Made by a program: the position numbers and the translations under genes. This document shows, piece after piece, positions 1-7,470 of a stretch of DNA of 9,323 nucleotides. Numbering within the stretch: position 1 is the stretch's first letter; each line of letters begins with the position of its first letter. Source of the stretch: Granulosicoccus sp964594905 (GTDB lineage Bacteria > Pseudomonadota > Gammaproteobacteria > Granulosicoccales > Granulosicoccaceae); the NCBI GenBank assembly GCA_964594905.1, contig CAZQOI010000092.1:1-9323 (forward strand), read 5' to 3'. The notes under the pieces are model-generated. The model was not told the origin of the DNA, searched no databases, and was given only the letters and a program-made list of their open reading frames with translations.

Positions 1-189
1 TACTTAGACGCGAGAAAAACAGGAATCCAGCAGTGAAAGAGGAATCTGGAGACCGCACCTTAAGAGCAAACGCGACCGCCCTGTGGGTTTCGAGCCTTTG
101 GCTAGCCTGAGGGCGGCCTTAGGGTGTCGATAAGTCGGCGTCGTTGGAAAGGCGCTCGAGAGCACTACGGATTGGGCGTAGTACCAGCT
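1..189. other. Non-coding stretch with nested inverted repeat, downstream of the regulator
   Basis: No convincing gene, tRNA or known riboswitch is visible here. A perfect 7-base inverted repeat, CCGCCCT at 76-82 and AGGGCGG at 110-116, encloses a smaller hairpin, AGCC-TTT-GGCT, at 93-103. No T-run follows on either strand, so it does not look like a standard intrinsic terminator, although it lies 3' of the minus-strand regulator and could end that transcript in another way. It could also be part of a small RNA or simply chance. Confidence 0.3.
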
Positions 190-1347
190 TCAGTCAACAT
201 CAATCAAACCCTCACGGATTGATCTGGCAATTGCCTCAGAGCGATTGGTGACGTTTAGTCGTTTGAAGGAGTTGGATAAATGGTTGTCTACTGTACGCGT
301 TGAAATGTTCAGAACTTTCGCGATTTCTGAGCCAGTTTTACCGCGCGCTGCCCACTCAAGACATTCCTTCTCGCGACGCGTCAGACGACCTACCTCGTTC
401 GGATTGTTAATTAATTTTACAGTTTCACCTTCAACCATTGAAGGTTCGAAGAGCAACGTCGGCAATTCACTAACCGTTGAACCTTTACCATCACCAATCA
501 GAGTCGAAGCGATCCTTGCGGCTTCCCGACCTATAGATCGCAACGGTTGGCGAATCGTCGTCAGCGTTGGATATACGAAGCGGCTACTTCTCAATCCATC
601 AAAGCCAACAATGGATATGCCGTTTGGCACATTGATACTGTGTTCGTGGCAATATCCCAATGCGCCTATCGCCATGGCATCATTTTGAAAAAAGACCGCA
701 CTGATAGGTCGCGGGTGTTCGCAGATTTTATCCATTGCCAACAGGCCACCGACTTCAGAAAAATCGCTTTCCAATAACAATGGCTCTGGTATTCCATCAC
801 CTTTTTCCTTGACAGCCTTTAAAAAACCAGCAGTACGCAAACGCACTTCGGAAGATGTGCTTGGCCCCGCAACCATGGCGAGCGCGGTGTGGTTATTTTT
901 TAATAGATATTCGGCAGCTAGCACTCCACCAAGTTCACTGTCGGTACTGACACAACGGTCATGATATTCAGAAATTCGACGGTTCAGTAGTATCACATTG
1001 GGGTTTACATCCATGAGCTCAGCCAGCTCTTGGTCAGTCAGAAAGTCTGAGTGCAAAATAAAACTGTCAAACCGCTTGCTTTTAATCAGCTCACAGGCTT
1101 CAAGTTCACCGGAGCGTAAGTGGGCACTGAGATGAACAGAGGCGCTCATACCTCGCTCCCGAAGGTACAAAATGATGCCGTCGACCAGCGCGCCATAGTA
1201 ACCAGACTGAAGCTCGTTTATGGAGATCCCGACACAAGGAATATCGACAGGTGACGCAGGCGTATTGTCGATATTAGAATCAGTGGTTTCATCAATCAGA
1301 TTTGCGGGGTTGAGGTGCCCGATTTTTTTCGCCGCTGTGTAATTAAT
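190..1347 (-). CDS. Transcriptional regulator: LacI/periplasmic-binding-like sensor with C-terminal LuxR-type HTH
   Basis: Likely ligand-responsive cytoplasmic DNA-binding regulator of the divergent operon. Numbering from an ATT start gives 385 residues. About 36-310 resemble the LacI/Peripla_BP_3 fold: first strand and helix CVGISINELQSGYYGALV, then AVFFQNDAMAIGAL (about 217-230) and ISIVGFDGLRSS (about 244-255), the typical 'valid GFD' signature. Residues about 320-385 are a LuxR/GerE helix-turn-helix: LTRREKECLEWAARGKTGSEIA, with recognition-helix region STRTVDNHLSNSFKRLNV. There is no N-terminal LacI-type HTH, so the domain order is reversed from LacI. The frame is open up to a TAG at 1393-1395 with no ATG or GTG before residue 67. 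Possible starts are ATT at 1347 (GGGGAG six bases upstream), TTG at 1170 and ATG at 1149 (GGGAG six bases upstream). The last two would remove the first strand of the sensor fold. Function class is solid; start and ligand are uncertain. Confidence 0.85.
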   Translation of the reverse strand: MNYTAAKKIGHLNPANLIDETTDSNIDNTPASPVDIPCVGISINELQSGYYGALVDGIILYLRERGMSASVHLSAHLRSGELEACELIKSKRFDSFILHSDFLTDQELAELMDVNPNVILLNRRISEYHDRCVSTDSELGGVLAAEYLLKNNHTALAMVAGPSTSSEVRLRTAGFLKAVKEKGDGIPEPLLLESDFSEVGGLLAMDKICEHPRPISAVFFQNDAMAIGALGYCHEHSINVPNGISIVGFDGLRSSRFVYPTLTTIRQPLRSIGREAARIASTLIGDGKGSTVSELPTLLFEPSMVEGETVKLINNPNEVGRLTRREKECLEWAARGKTGSEIAKVLNISTRTVDNHLSNSFKRLNVTNRSEAIARSIREGLIDVD

Positions 1348-1353
1348 GGCGTT

Positions 1354-1359
1354 CTCCCC
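1354..1359 (-). promoter_or_regulatory. Shine-Dalgarno GGGGAG supporting an ATT start of the regulator
   Basis: On the minus strand GGGGAG is followed by AACGCC and then ATT AAT TAC in the regulator frame. A six-base spacing is optimal. ATT is a rare but known bacterial start codon (infC is the classical case). The site matters because the downstream ATG at 1149 would cut off conserved sensor sequence. The alternatives are a base error converting ATG to ATT, or use of the internal start at 1149. Confidence 0.4.
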
Positions 1360-1443
1360 GGTGAATTGTTCCCAACGTGTAGCTGAACAATCCTAAAGCA
1401 TATAACAGTTGTAACAACACAAGATTAATAATAAATCTAGCTT

Positions 1444-1457
1444 GTGCGAAGTCGCAC
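1444..1457. repeat. Inverted repeat GTGCGA-AG-TCGCAC, candidate operator
   Basis: A perfect 6-base inverted repeat with a 2-base centre. TGCGAC at 1475-1480 repeats the half-site and is the reverse complement of GTCGCA at 1451-1456, so a second overlapping pairing is possible. The element would lie at the transcription start predicted from the minus-strand TATAAT at 1464-1469, the position expected for autoregulation. Binding by the adjacent regulator is inference. Confidence 0.4.
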
Positions 1458-1463
1458 ATATGC

Positions 1464-1469
1464 ATTATA
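1464..1469 (-). promoter_or_regulatory. Candidate -10 box (TATAAT) of the regulator promoter
   Basis: The minus strand reads TATAAT exactly. The sequence 17 bases upstream, TTTATT at 1492-1487, is a poor -35, so the assignment rests on the -10 alone. Transcription would begin near 1457, inside the inverted repeat, leaving a leader of about 110 bases before the ATT at 1347. Confidence 0.3.
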
Positions 1470-1723
1470 TAGCATGCGACATTTGAAATAAAATTTGTAC
1501 AACAGAAAGATTTGTACTTCGTAATCACAATAGTCAATTGCGAACACAGCAAAAACATCTGCCAAAAACTGTTTGCCTTCGCCCCGAACCAGGTAACCCC
1601 TCAACTGCCATTGCTAACACCAGCGCAACGACTTAGACTCATTCCCGCGTCAGTATCCAAAGCGCCATCAGCTACAAGCTCTATTGTAAATAGCGGCTAC
1701 GAGTACCGAGTTCTGCATCCGCA

Positions 1724-2573
1724 ATGACAAAAGATAATCCAATACTCAACCGCACAACGAGTCAATTGGTCACCGATGGTCGTTTTTCGCTCAATGAAGT
1801 GAATCTGGCGAATCGCAACAGTGGTACACCCGCAGAAATGCTGCGTCGTGATATCACGCCTATAGGCGCTCACTATTTGCTCAATCATTTTGATGTGCCA
1901 CAGTTCGATGAATCTCAAGCGAGTAATTGGTCAATCGCAATCAGTGGTGAGGTGGATACGTCGCAGGAATTTCGTCTAGAGGAACTCAAATCCCATGCGA
2001 CACAATCAATTCCCGTAACGCTGGAATGTGCTGGCAATGGACGAGCGGCGATGTCCCCTCGTTGGCCATCACAACCATGGGGACTGGATGCAGTCGGAAC
2101 GGCTGAGTGGACTGGCACACCACTTCGCCCACTGCTGGAACGCTGCGGATTAAAGNNNNNNNNNNNNNNNNNNNNNNNNNNNNNNNNNNNNNNNNNNNNN
2201 NNNNNNNNNNNNNNNNNNNNNNNNNNNNNNNNNNNNNNNNNNNNNNNNNNNNNNNGAGTGGATGTCAGATCTGCGTCTTGTCGATCCGGGTCTGAACAAG
2301 ATCACCGGAAAAGCCTGGTGTGGCGCAGGCGTGCAAATAGATCGCGTTGAATTTTGCGATAATGGGATCTGGTCTGACGCATCTGTCAGCACATCGCAAG
2401 GTCAATACGCTTGGTCATCGTGGACAATCGACTGGGAAGCAACCACTGGTAAACACGTGCTTCAGTGCAGAGCAACTGATGCCAACGGTATAACGCAACC
2501 CTTAATGCCTGATTGGAACGCGCGGGGTTTCTGCAACAATGCAATCCAGACACTTGAAGTCTGGTGCACCTAA
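1724..2573 (+). CDS. Sulfite-oxidase-family molybdopterin oxidoreductase, interrupted by an assembly gap
   Basis: Mononuclear molybdenum enzyme of the sulfite oxidase family, expected to move oxygen from water to sulfite or a similar small substrate. Before the gap, 144 residues belong to the Oxidored_molyb domain: TLECAGNGR at about 99-107 carries the predicted molybdenum-ligand cysteine C102, and GTAEWTGTPLRPLLERCGL is the typical following motif. After the gap, 105 residues up to the TAA at 2571-2573 match the Mo-co dimerisation domain: KITGKAWCGAG, IDRVEFCDNGIWSDA, and HVLQCRATDANGITQP. The two parts lie in different frames only because the N run is arbitrary. Compared with plant sulfite oxidase, roughly 100-150 residues are missing, more than 100 bases. 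The ATG at 1724 is the only start after the in-frame TAG at 1691, but its Shine-Dalgarno is weak. There is no Tat signal, so the enzyme is probably cytoplasmic. It is the first gene of the operon, 76 bases before the PLP enzyme. Confidence 0.85.
2156..2255. other. Assembly gap 1 (100 N) inside the molybdenum enzyme
   Basis: Exactly 100 N, a placeholder of unknown true size. The flanking protein pieces are the start and the end of one sulfite-oxidase-type enzyme, and the missing middle should be about 300-450 bases. Confidence 0.97.
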
Positions 2574-2649
2574 GCCAGAAAACCCGTTCTAACCTATCGG
2601 CCGTAGCCATTGATCGCGCTTGTTGATCTAACGTAAACAGGATATTTCA

Positions 2650-3879
2650 ATGCTCGATGTTGAGTTTGCTCGTTCCCATTTTCCGGCCCTGTCCGAGCCT
2701 TCGCTTGATGGGTGGGCGTTTTTCGAAAATGCCGGTGGTTCCTACGCCTGCCGTCAAGTCATTGATCGGTTAACGGATTTCTACACGCGTTGTAAAGTGC
2801 AGCCTTATGGCCCCTATCCCGCTGCGCAAAAAGGCGGTGAAATGATGGACGAGTCTTACCATCGTCTTGCAGGCTATCTCAACGTCGATCCAGATGAAGT
2901 TAATTTCGGCCCTTCCACTTCACAGAATACGTATGTACTGGCAAAAGCGTTTCGTGAATCCTGGCGCGAGGGAGACGAAATTATCGTCACCAATCAAGAC
3001 CATGAAGCGAACGGCGGTGCATGGCGACGTTTGGAGAATAGCGGCATCACGGTTCGTCAATGGTTGGTAAATCCAGAGACCGGCATGTTGGACATCAACG
3101 ATCTCGATTCACTAATCAACGATAAAACCAAACTCCTCGCGTTCCCACACTGCTCTAACATCGTCGCGCATGTCAATCCAGTTGCGTCCATTTGCGCCAA
3201 GGCTCGTGATGCTGGCATAACCACTGTTGTCGACGGCGTATCGTACGCCGGGCATGGTTTACCTGATGTTGATGCGCTGGGCGCAGATATTTACCTCTTT
3301 TCCTTGTACAAGACCTTCGGCCCTCATCAGGGTTTGATGGTGATTCGTAAACCAACACTCGACAAGCTTGAAAACCAGGGCCATTTTTTCAATGCAGAAT
3401 TCCCTCACAAGAAAATGGTTCCGGCCGGTCCCGATCATGCGCAGATAGGCGCGGCTGCTGGTATCGCCGATTATTTTGATGCAATCCACGCGCATCATTT
3501 TCCAGACAAGGGTAATGCAAGCGCAGCTGAACGAGGAGTAGCAGTACACGGCCTTTTCCAAGCGCATGAACAAAAGCTCGCCCAACCGGTTCTGAGTTAC
3601 CTTGATGCACGGAACGATGTGCGCGTGTTGGGTCCGGTAGATGCCGCTATTCGAGCACCGACAATTGCTCTTCAGGTAAGAGGCGACGCTGAAGCTGTAG
3701 CGAAGTCACTCTCGGAGCACAAGATCATGTGCTGGAGTGGAAATTTTTATGCTTACAGATTAATCGAAGCCTTGGGACTGGAACCCGAAAACGGCGCTCT
3801 CAGGTTGTCATTTGTACACTACACCAATAAAAACGAGATTGATCAGTTGCTCAATGCGCTTGACAGCGTACTATCGTGA
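2650..3879 (+). CDS. Class V aminotransferase-fold PLP enzyme (cysteine-desulfurase-like, VC1184-type)
   Basis: PLP-dependent fold-type I enzyme of 409 residues, complete. The N-terminal FPALSEPSLDGWAFFENAGGS matches the class V entry motif of the VC1184/TIGR01976-like group. FGPSTSQNTYVLAKA (86-100) holds the phosphate-binding region, VVDGVSYAGH (193-202) the pyridine-binding D195, and SLYKTFGPHQG (218-228) the Schiff-base lysine K221. In the C-terminal domain, CWSGNFYAYRL (361-371) and LRLSFVHYTNKNEID include the likely carboxylate-binding R385. In true cysteine desulfurases the loop equivalent to SGNFYA carries the catalytic cysteine; here the position is Y367, so sulfur abstraction by the usual mechanism is unlikely. 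The reaction could be transamination, elimination or epimerisation of an amino acid. The start is supported by AGGA eight bases before the ATG. It ends 21 bases before hyuA and belongs to the same operon. Confidence 0.88.
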   Translation: MLDVEFARSHFPALSEPSLDGWAFFENAGGSYACRQVIDRLTDFYTRCKVQPYGPYPAAQKGGEMMDESYHRLAGYLNVDPDEVNFGPSTSQNTYVLAKAFRESWREGDEIIVTNQDHEANGGAWRRLENSGITVRQWLVNPETGMLDINDLDSLINDKTKLLAFPHCSNIVAHVNPVASICAKARDAGITTVVDGVSYAGHGLPDVDALGADIYLFSLYKTFGPHQGLMVIRKPTLDKLENQGHFFNAEFPHKKMVPAGPDHAQIGAAAGIADYFDAIHAHHFPDKGNASAAERGVAVHGLFQAHEQKLAQPVLSYLDARNDVRVLGPVDAAIRAPTIALQVRGDAEAVAKSLSEHKIMCWSGNFYAYRLIEALGLEPENGALRLSFVHYTNKNEIDQLLNALDSVLS

Positions 3880-3900
3880 ATCGCTATTTATAATGAATCG

Positions 3901-5805
3901 ATGAACAATCCAACAACCAGACTCGGCGTCGATATTGGCGGCACCTTTACTGATCTCGTTCTTGAGGTGGGTGAACGCCACTATTCAACGAAAGTTCTGA
4001 CAACCTATGATGCGCCGGAAAACGCAATACTCGATGGCCTTCGGCAAGTCTGCGATAAGGCCGGCATATCTCCAGGTGAGATTGGTCAGGTCATTCATGG
4101 AACGACGCTTGCCACCAACGCCTTGATCGAACGTCGTGGTGCCAGGACTGCGTTAATCACAACCAAAGGTTTTCGTGATGTCATCGAGATGCGTACCGAA
4201 TCTCGATTCGAACAATACGATCTTAACCTTAACCTTCCTGAGCCTCTGCTACCTCGCAATATGCGTTACACGGTTACGGAACGCGTCGATGCGAAAGGAC
4301 AAGTGCTGATCGATCTTGACACGGCAGAAGTTGAACAGCTCATAGAAGTCATCCGCAAAGCAGAATACGACAGCATCGCTATTGGTCTGGTGCACTCATA
4401 CGCAAACGATGCACACGAAAGAACAATTCGCGACATGCTGGCTGCAAAGTTACCGGACCTGATGATATCAATATCATCCGAGGTATCTCCGCAAATGCGC
4501 GAATATGAAAGATTCAATACCGTTGTTGCTAATGCTTACATCAAACCGTTGATGAAATCGTATTTAAGCCGGCTCGGGGACAAGCTTCAACAAGCTGGCG
4601 TGCACTGCCAGATTTTTCTCATGCATTCCGGTGGCGGGATTATATCTATCGACAATGCAGCTGAATTTCCAGTCCGCCTCGTTGAGTCTGGCCCCGCTGG
4701 TGGTGCCGTCTATGCGGCGCATATTGCATCCCGCTATGGTCTTGAGAAAGTATTGTCATTCGATATGGGCGGCACTACTGCCAAGATTTGTTTAATCAAA
4801 GATCAAACACCGAAAACAAGCCGCGTGTTTGAAGTAGCCCGAACCTATAGATTCAAGAAAGGTTCCGGTATGCCCATCTCTATTCCAGTCATTGATATGG
4901 TTGAGATTGGTGCAGGCGGTGGTTCGCTTGCACACGTGGATAGCTTACGCCAAATCAGGGTTGGACCTGAGTCCGCAGGCTCCGAACCAGGACCCGCTTG
5001 CTATGGACGCGGTGGCGATAAACCCGCCGTAACCGACGCTGACTTGATCATGGGAAAGCTCGATGCCAATAATTTTGCAGGAGGCTCTATTGTTCTGGAC
5101 GCTAACAATTCCTCCGATGCCTTGATGGCGGAACTCGGAAGCGTACTGGACATGGATGCACCCACCGCAGCCTTTGGTCTTGCCGAGGTTGTTGATGAAA
5201 ACATGGCCAATGCCGCGCGTGTTCACGCAGTGGAAAATGGTGAAGATCTGTCTGAATACACAATGATTGCCTTTGGTGGCGCAGCACCCTTACATGCAGC
5301 CCGCCTTTGTGAAAAATTAGGCGTCGATAGAATGCTGGTGCCACCCGGTGCGGGCGTGGGTTCCGCCATAGGGTTTCTCCGTGCACCATTCAGTTTTGAA
5401 GCTAACCGTTCTCTGTACATGAAGCTCTCAGACTTTGCGCCAAAACGCATAACCGAACTGCTAAAAGAACTCCAGACGGAGGCGACCAGCTTTGTACGAC
5501 AATGCGATGCGGATGCCGAAATCCTGTCTGATTTCAGAGTCTATATGCGGTACTCAGGCCAAGGCTGGGAAATTCCAATCACCTTATCGGCTGAGCAAGC
5601 AATGCAACCAGACGCGGAAATTTTTCTACAACTGTTTGAGAAAGATTACGCGAANNNNNNNNNNNNNNNNNNNNNNNNNNNNNNNNNNNNNNNNNNNNNN
5701 NNNNNNNNNNNNNNNNNNNNNNNNNNNNNNNNNNNNNNNNNNNNNNNNNNNNNNCAGGCAATCTGTCAAAGCGACGGGTGTATCGATGTCAATACGCGAC
5801 GCTAA
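3901..5805 (+). CDS. hyuA: ATP-dependent hydantoinase/oxoprolinase subunit A, interrupted by an assembly gap
   Basis: Subunit A of an ATP-dependent cyclic amidase (N-methylhydantoinase / 5-oxoprolinase family), which forms a complex with HyuB. In this family it binds ATP through an actin-like fold and helps open a five-membered lactam or imide ring in the cytoplasm. Seen here: DIGGTFTD (11-18) phosphate-binding motif, HGTTLATNAL (67-76), ESGPAGGAV (262-270), FDMGGTTAK (287-295), IGAGGGS (336-342), and VGPESAGSEPGPACYGRGG (354-372). The gap follows residue 584 after the RYSGQGWEIPI segment of the C-terminal domain. After the gap, QAICQSDGCIDVNTRR then TAA at 5803-5805 fits the family's C-terminal end (aromatic, then a G-x-hydrophobic strand). 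Usual length is near 690, so about 90 residues are missing. No clear Shine-Dalgarno precedes the ATG at 3901. Whether the ring is hydantoin, N-methylhydantoin, oxoproline or something else cannot be told. Confidence 0.9.
   Translation: MNNPTTRLGVDIGGTFTDLVLEVGERHYSTKVLTTYDAPENAILDGLRQVCDKAGISPGEIGQVIHGTTLATNALIERRGARTALITTKGFRDVIEMRTESRFEQYDLNLNLPEPLLPRNMRYTVTERVDAKGQVLIDLDTAEVEQLIEVIRKAEYDSIAIGLVHSYANDAHERTIRDMLAAKLPDLMISISSEVSPQMREYERFNTVVANAYIKPLMKSYLSRLGDKLQQAGVHCQIFLMHSGGGIISIDNAAEFPVRLVESGPAGGAVYAAHIASRYGLEKVLSFDMGGTTAKICLIKDQTPKTSRVFEVARTYRFKKGSGMPISIPVIDMVEIGAGGGSLAHVDSLRQIRVGPESAGSEPGPACYGRGGDKPAVTDADLIMGKLDANNFAGGSIVLDANNSSDALMAELGSVLDMDAPTAAFGLAEVVDENMANAARVHAVENGEDLSEYTMIAFGGAAPLHAARLCEKLGVDRMLVPPGAGVGSAIGFLRAPFSFEANRSLYMKLSDFAPKRITELLKELQTEATSFVRQCDADAEILSDFRVYMRYSGQGWEIPITLSAEQAMQPDAEIFLQLFEKDYAXXXXXXXXXXXXXXXXXXXXXXXXXXXXXXXXXXQAICQSDGCIDVNTRR
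5655..5754. other. Assembly gap 2 (100 N) near the 3' end of hyuA
   Basis: Exactly 100 N. Family length suggests roughly 250-330 bases of hyuA are hidden. The in-frame reading through the N run must not be used as a length. Confidence 0.97.
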
Positions 5806-5817
5806 GGAGAGATTCAC

Positions 5818-7370
5818 ATGACAGATCAACAATCGCAAGTCTCCTATCAAGTGATGTGGAACCGATTAATTTCGGTTGTCGAAGAGCAAGCGCAAGCGCT
5901 CGTTCGCACAGCCTTTTCGACGTCAGTTCGTGAAGCGGGTGATTTATCCGCAGGTGTTTATGATGTTGAAGGACAAATGCTGGCCCAGGCGGTTACAGGC
6001 ACACCCGGGCACGTCAATGCCATGGCCGATGCTGTTGCCCATTTTATCCGCCGTATCGGCCCTGATAATATCCACGAAGGCGATGTCTACATCACCAATG
6101 ATCCATGGGAAGGAACCGGCCACCTTCACGATATCACCATGGTCACACCATCATTTTACCGTGGCAAGCACGTAGGCTTTTTTGCGTGCACCGCACATAT
6201 TGTGGATATTGGCGGTCGTGGCTTCGGCGCGGATGCAGCCAGTGTTTACGAGGAAGGCTTGTATATCCCAATAATGAAGTTCGCTGATAACGGCGAAGTC
6301 GACAAGACGCTGTTACGTATCGTTAGAGGCAATGTACGCGAACCCGATCAATTGATTGGCGATATGTACGCGCTGGCCAGCTGCAACGAGATTGGTCATC
6401 GTCGTCTTGTCACCATGATGGATGAATTCGAACTAACCGATCTCTCCGGCATAGCGACGTTTATTCTGGACAATTCAAGACGGGCGACCATCGACTGCAT
6501 CGCAGCACTACCGCGTAAAAGTGCAAAAGGCGAAATGACCGTTGACGGTTTTGACAAACCCATTACGCTCAAGGTAGAGCTACGTATCGAAAAAGACAGA
6601 ATCATCTCTGATTTCACCGGAACCACTGGAATCGATAAGAAAGGTATCAACTGTCCCCTGGTTTACGCCAAGGCATATGCTTGCTATGCACTCAAGTGTG
6701 CTATCGCCCCAGAGATTCCAAACAACGCAGCCTCCCTCGCCCCGTTTGAAATCGAGGCCCCGATCAACACCATCGTTAACGCAGTGCATCCAGCACCGGT
6801 AGCGCTACGGCACATCGTTGGCCACTTTGTTCCAGATGTTGTCTATGACGCACTGGACAAAATTCTTCCTGATGTCGTGCCCGCAGAGGGCGCAGGTTGT
6901 TTGTGTAACTTTCAGGTTTCAATACGCCCAAGAAGTGACGAACCCGCACCAGCTGATACAAAACGCTCTGAAGTGCTGACATTCAACTCCGGCGGTTCCG
7001 GCGCACGTCCGCTACACGACGGCTTGAATGCAACGGCATTCCCCTCTGGCGTTATGACTATGCCCATAGAGGCGACCGAGCATGCCGGGCCAATTATTAT
7101 CTGGCGAAAGGAACTGCGTCCCGATAGCGGCGGCGCTGGCAAGCAACGCGGAGGGCTTGGTCAATTTATGGAAGTTGGGGTTACTGAAGGTCACGAGTTC
7201 GATTTCCAAGCGATGTTCGACAGAGTTGATCATCCCGCGCGTGGACGCCAGGGAGGCGAGAATGGTGCACCAACAACCATATCCCGAGACGATGGTTCAG
7301 CCATGCGTGGTAAGGGCAAACAATTTGTAGAACATGGGCGCAAGGTGATGCTCGCGTTTCCAGGTGGTGC
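5818..7370 (+). CDS. hyuB: ATP-dependent hydantoinase/oxoprolinase subunit B, 3' end lost in an assembly gap
   Basis: Subunit B of the cyclic amidase, the partner of HyuA. 517 residues are visible of a usual 550-600. Seen: SVREAGDLSAGVYDVEGQML (36-55) with the N-terminal hydantoinase-B signature; GTPGHVNAM (61-69); the probable metal-site motif NDPWEGTGHLHDI (94-106); TAHIVDIGG (125-133); FTGTTG (266-271); and the glycine-rich RPDSGGAGKQRGGLGQF (434-450). The last visible residues MLAFPGG are the beginning of the conserved C-terminal segment, so only about 40-70 residues are missing. The start is well supported: GGAG at 5806-5809 directly after the hyuA stop, eight bases before the ATG, and the 12-base intergenic distance suggests translational coupling to hyuA. 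The frame is continuous through the N run with the next gene only by chance; HyuB and the flavoprotein downstream are separate families and should be two genes. Confidence 0.9.
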
Positions 7371-7470
7371 NNNNNNNNNNNNNNNNNNNNNNNNNNNNNN
7401 NNNNNNNNNNNNNNNNNNNNNNNNNNNNNNNNNNNNNNNNNNNNNNNNNNNNNNNNNNNNNNNNNNNNNN
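7371..7470. other. Assembly gap 3 (100 N) covering the hyuB end and the flavoprotein start
   Basis: Exactly 100 N. The left flank ends in a HyuB C-terminal motif, and the right flank starts just before the second strand of an FAD-binding Rossmann fold. A HyuB tail, a junction and about 20-30 flavoprotein residues must be hidden, probably 200-300 bases. Reading straight through creates a false 925-residue fusion. Confidence 0.95.

Larger units (their letters stand above)
1348..1723. promoter_or_regulatory. Divergent control region between regulator and catabolic operon
   Basis: This 376-base stretch separates the minus-strand regulator from the plus-strand operon and should carry promoters for both. 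It is AT-rich between about 1400 and 1560. It contains the inverted repeat at 1444-1457, a second related half-site at 1475-1480, the odd palindrome GTTGTAACAAC at 1408-1418, the 8-base palindrome TTGTACAA at 1495-1502, and a direct repeat ATTTGTAC at 1493-1500 and 1510-1517. For the operon, the best plus-strand promoter I can find is TTGCTA (1611-1616), 17 bases, TAGACT (1634-1639), which is weak. No convincing gene is encoded here. Confidence 0.55.

Noticed and set aside
1..189. Riboswitch, tRNA or RNase P RNA in the left intergenic stretch
   Set aside because: None of the conserved cores of TPP, FMN, SAM, glycine or cobalamin riboswitches, nor a tRNA cloverleaf, could be found.
1343..1558. 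Minus-strand open frame of 71 codons beside the regulator start
   Set aside because: Lies over the predicted regulator promoter and leader, has no family resemblance, and ends in another frame just before the regulator's likely start.
1512..1727. Plus-strand open frame of 71 codons upstream of the molybdenum enzyme
   Set aside because: No Shine-Dalgarno, no recognisable domain, overlaps the start of the real gene and the regulatory region; composition looks like chance.
3860..3894. TTGACA and TATAAT as one standard sigma-70 promoter for hyuA
   Set aside because: Both hexamers are perfect but are 23 bases apart; kept only as a low-interest observation.
5755..5821. Alternative reading of the hyuA tail in the frame ending at the TGA at 5819-5821 or in the third frame
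   Set aside because: The frame ending at TAA 5805 gives a tail like other hydantoinase A subunits and leaves a well-placed ribosome site for hyuB; the other frames do not resemble the family.
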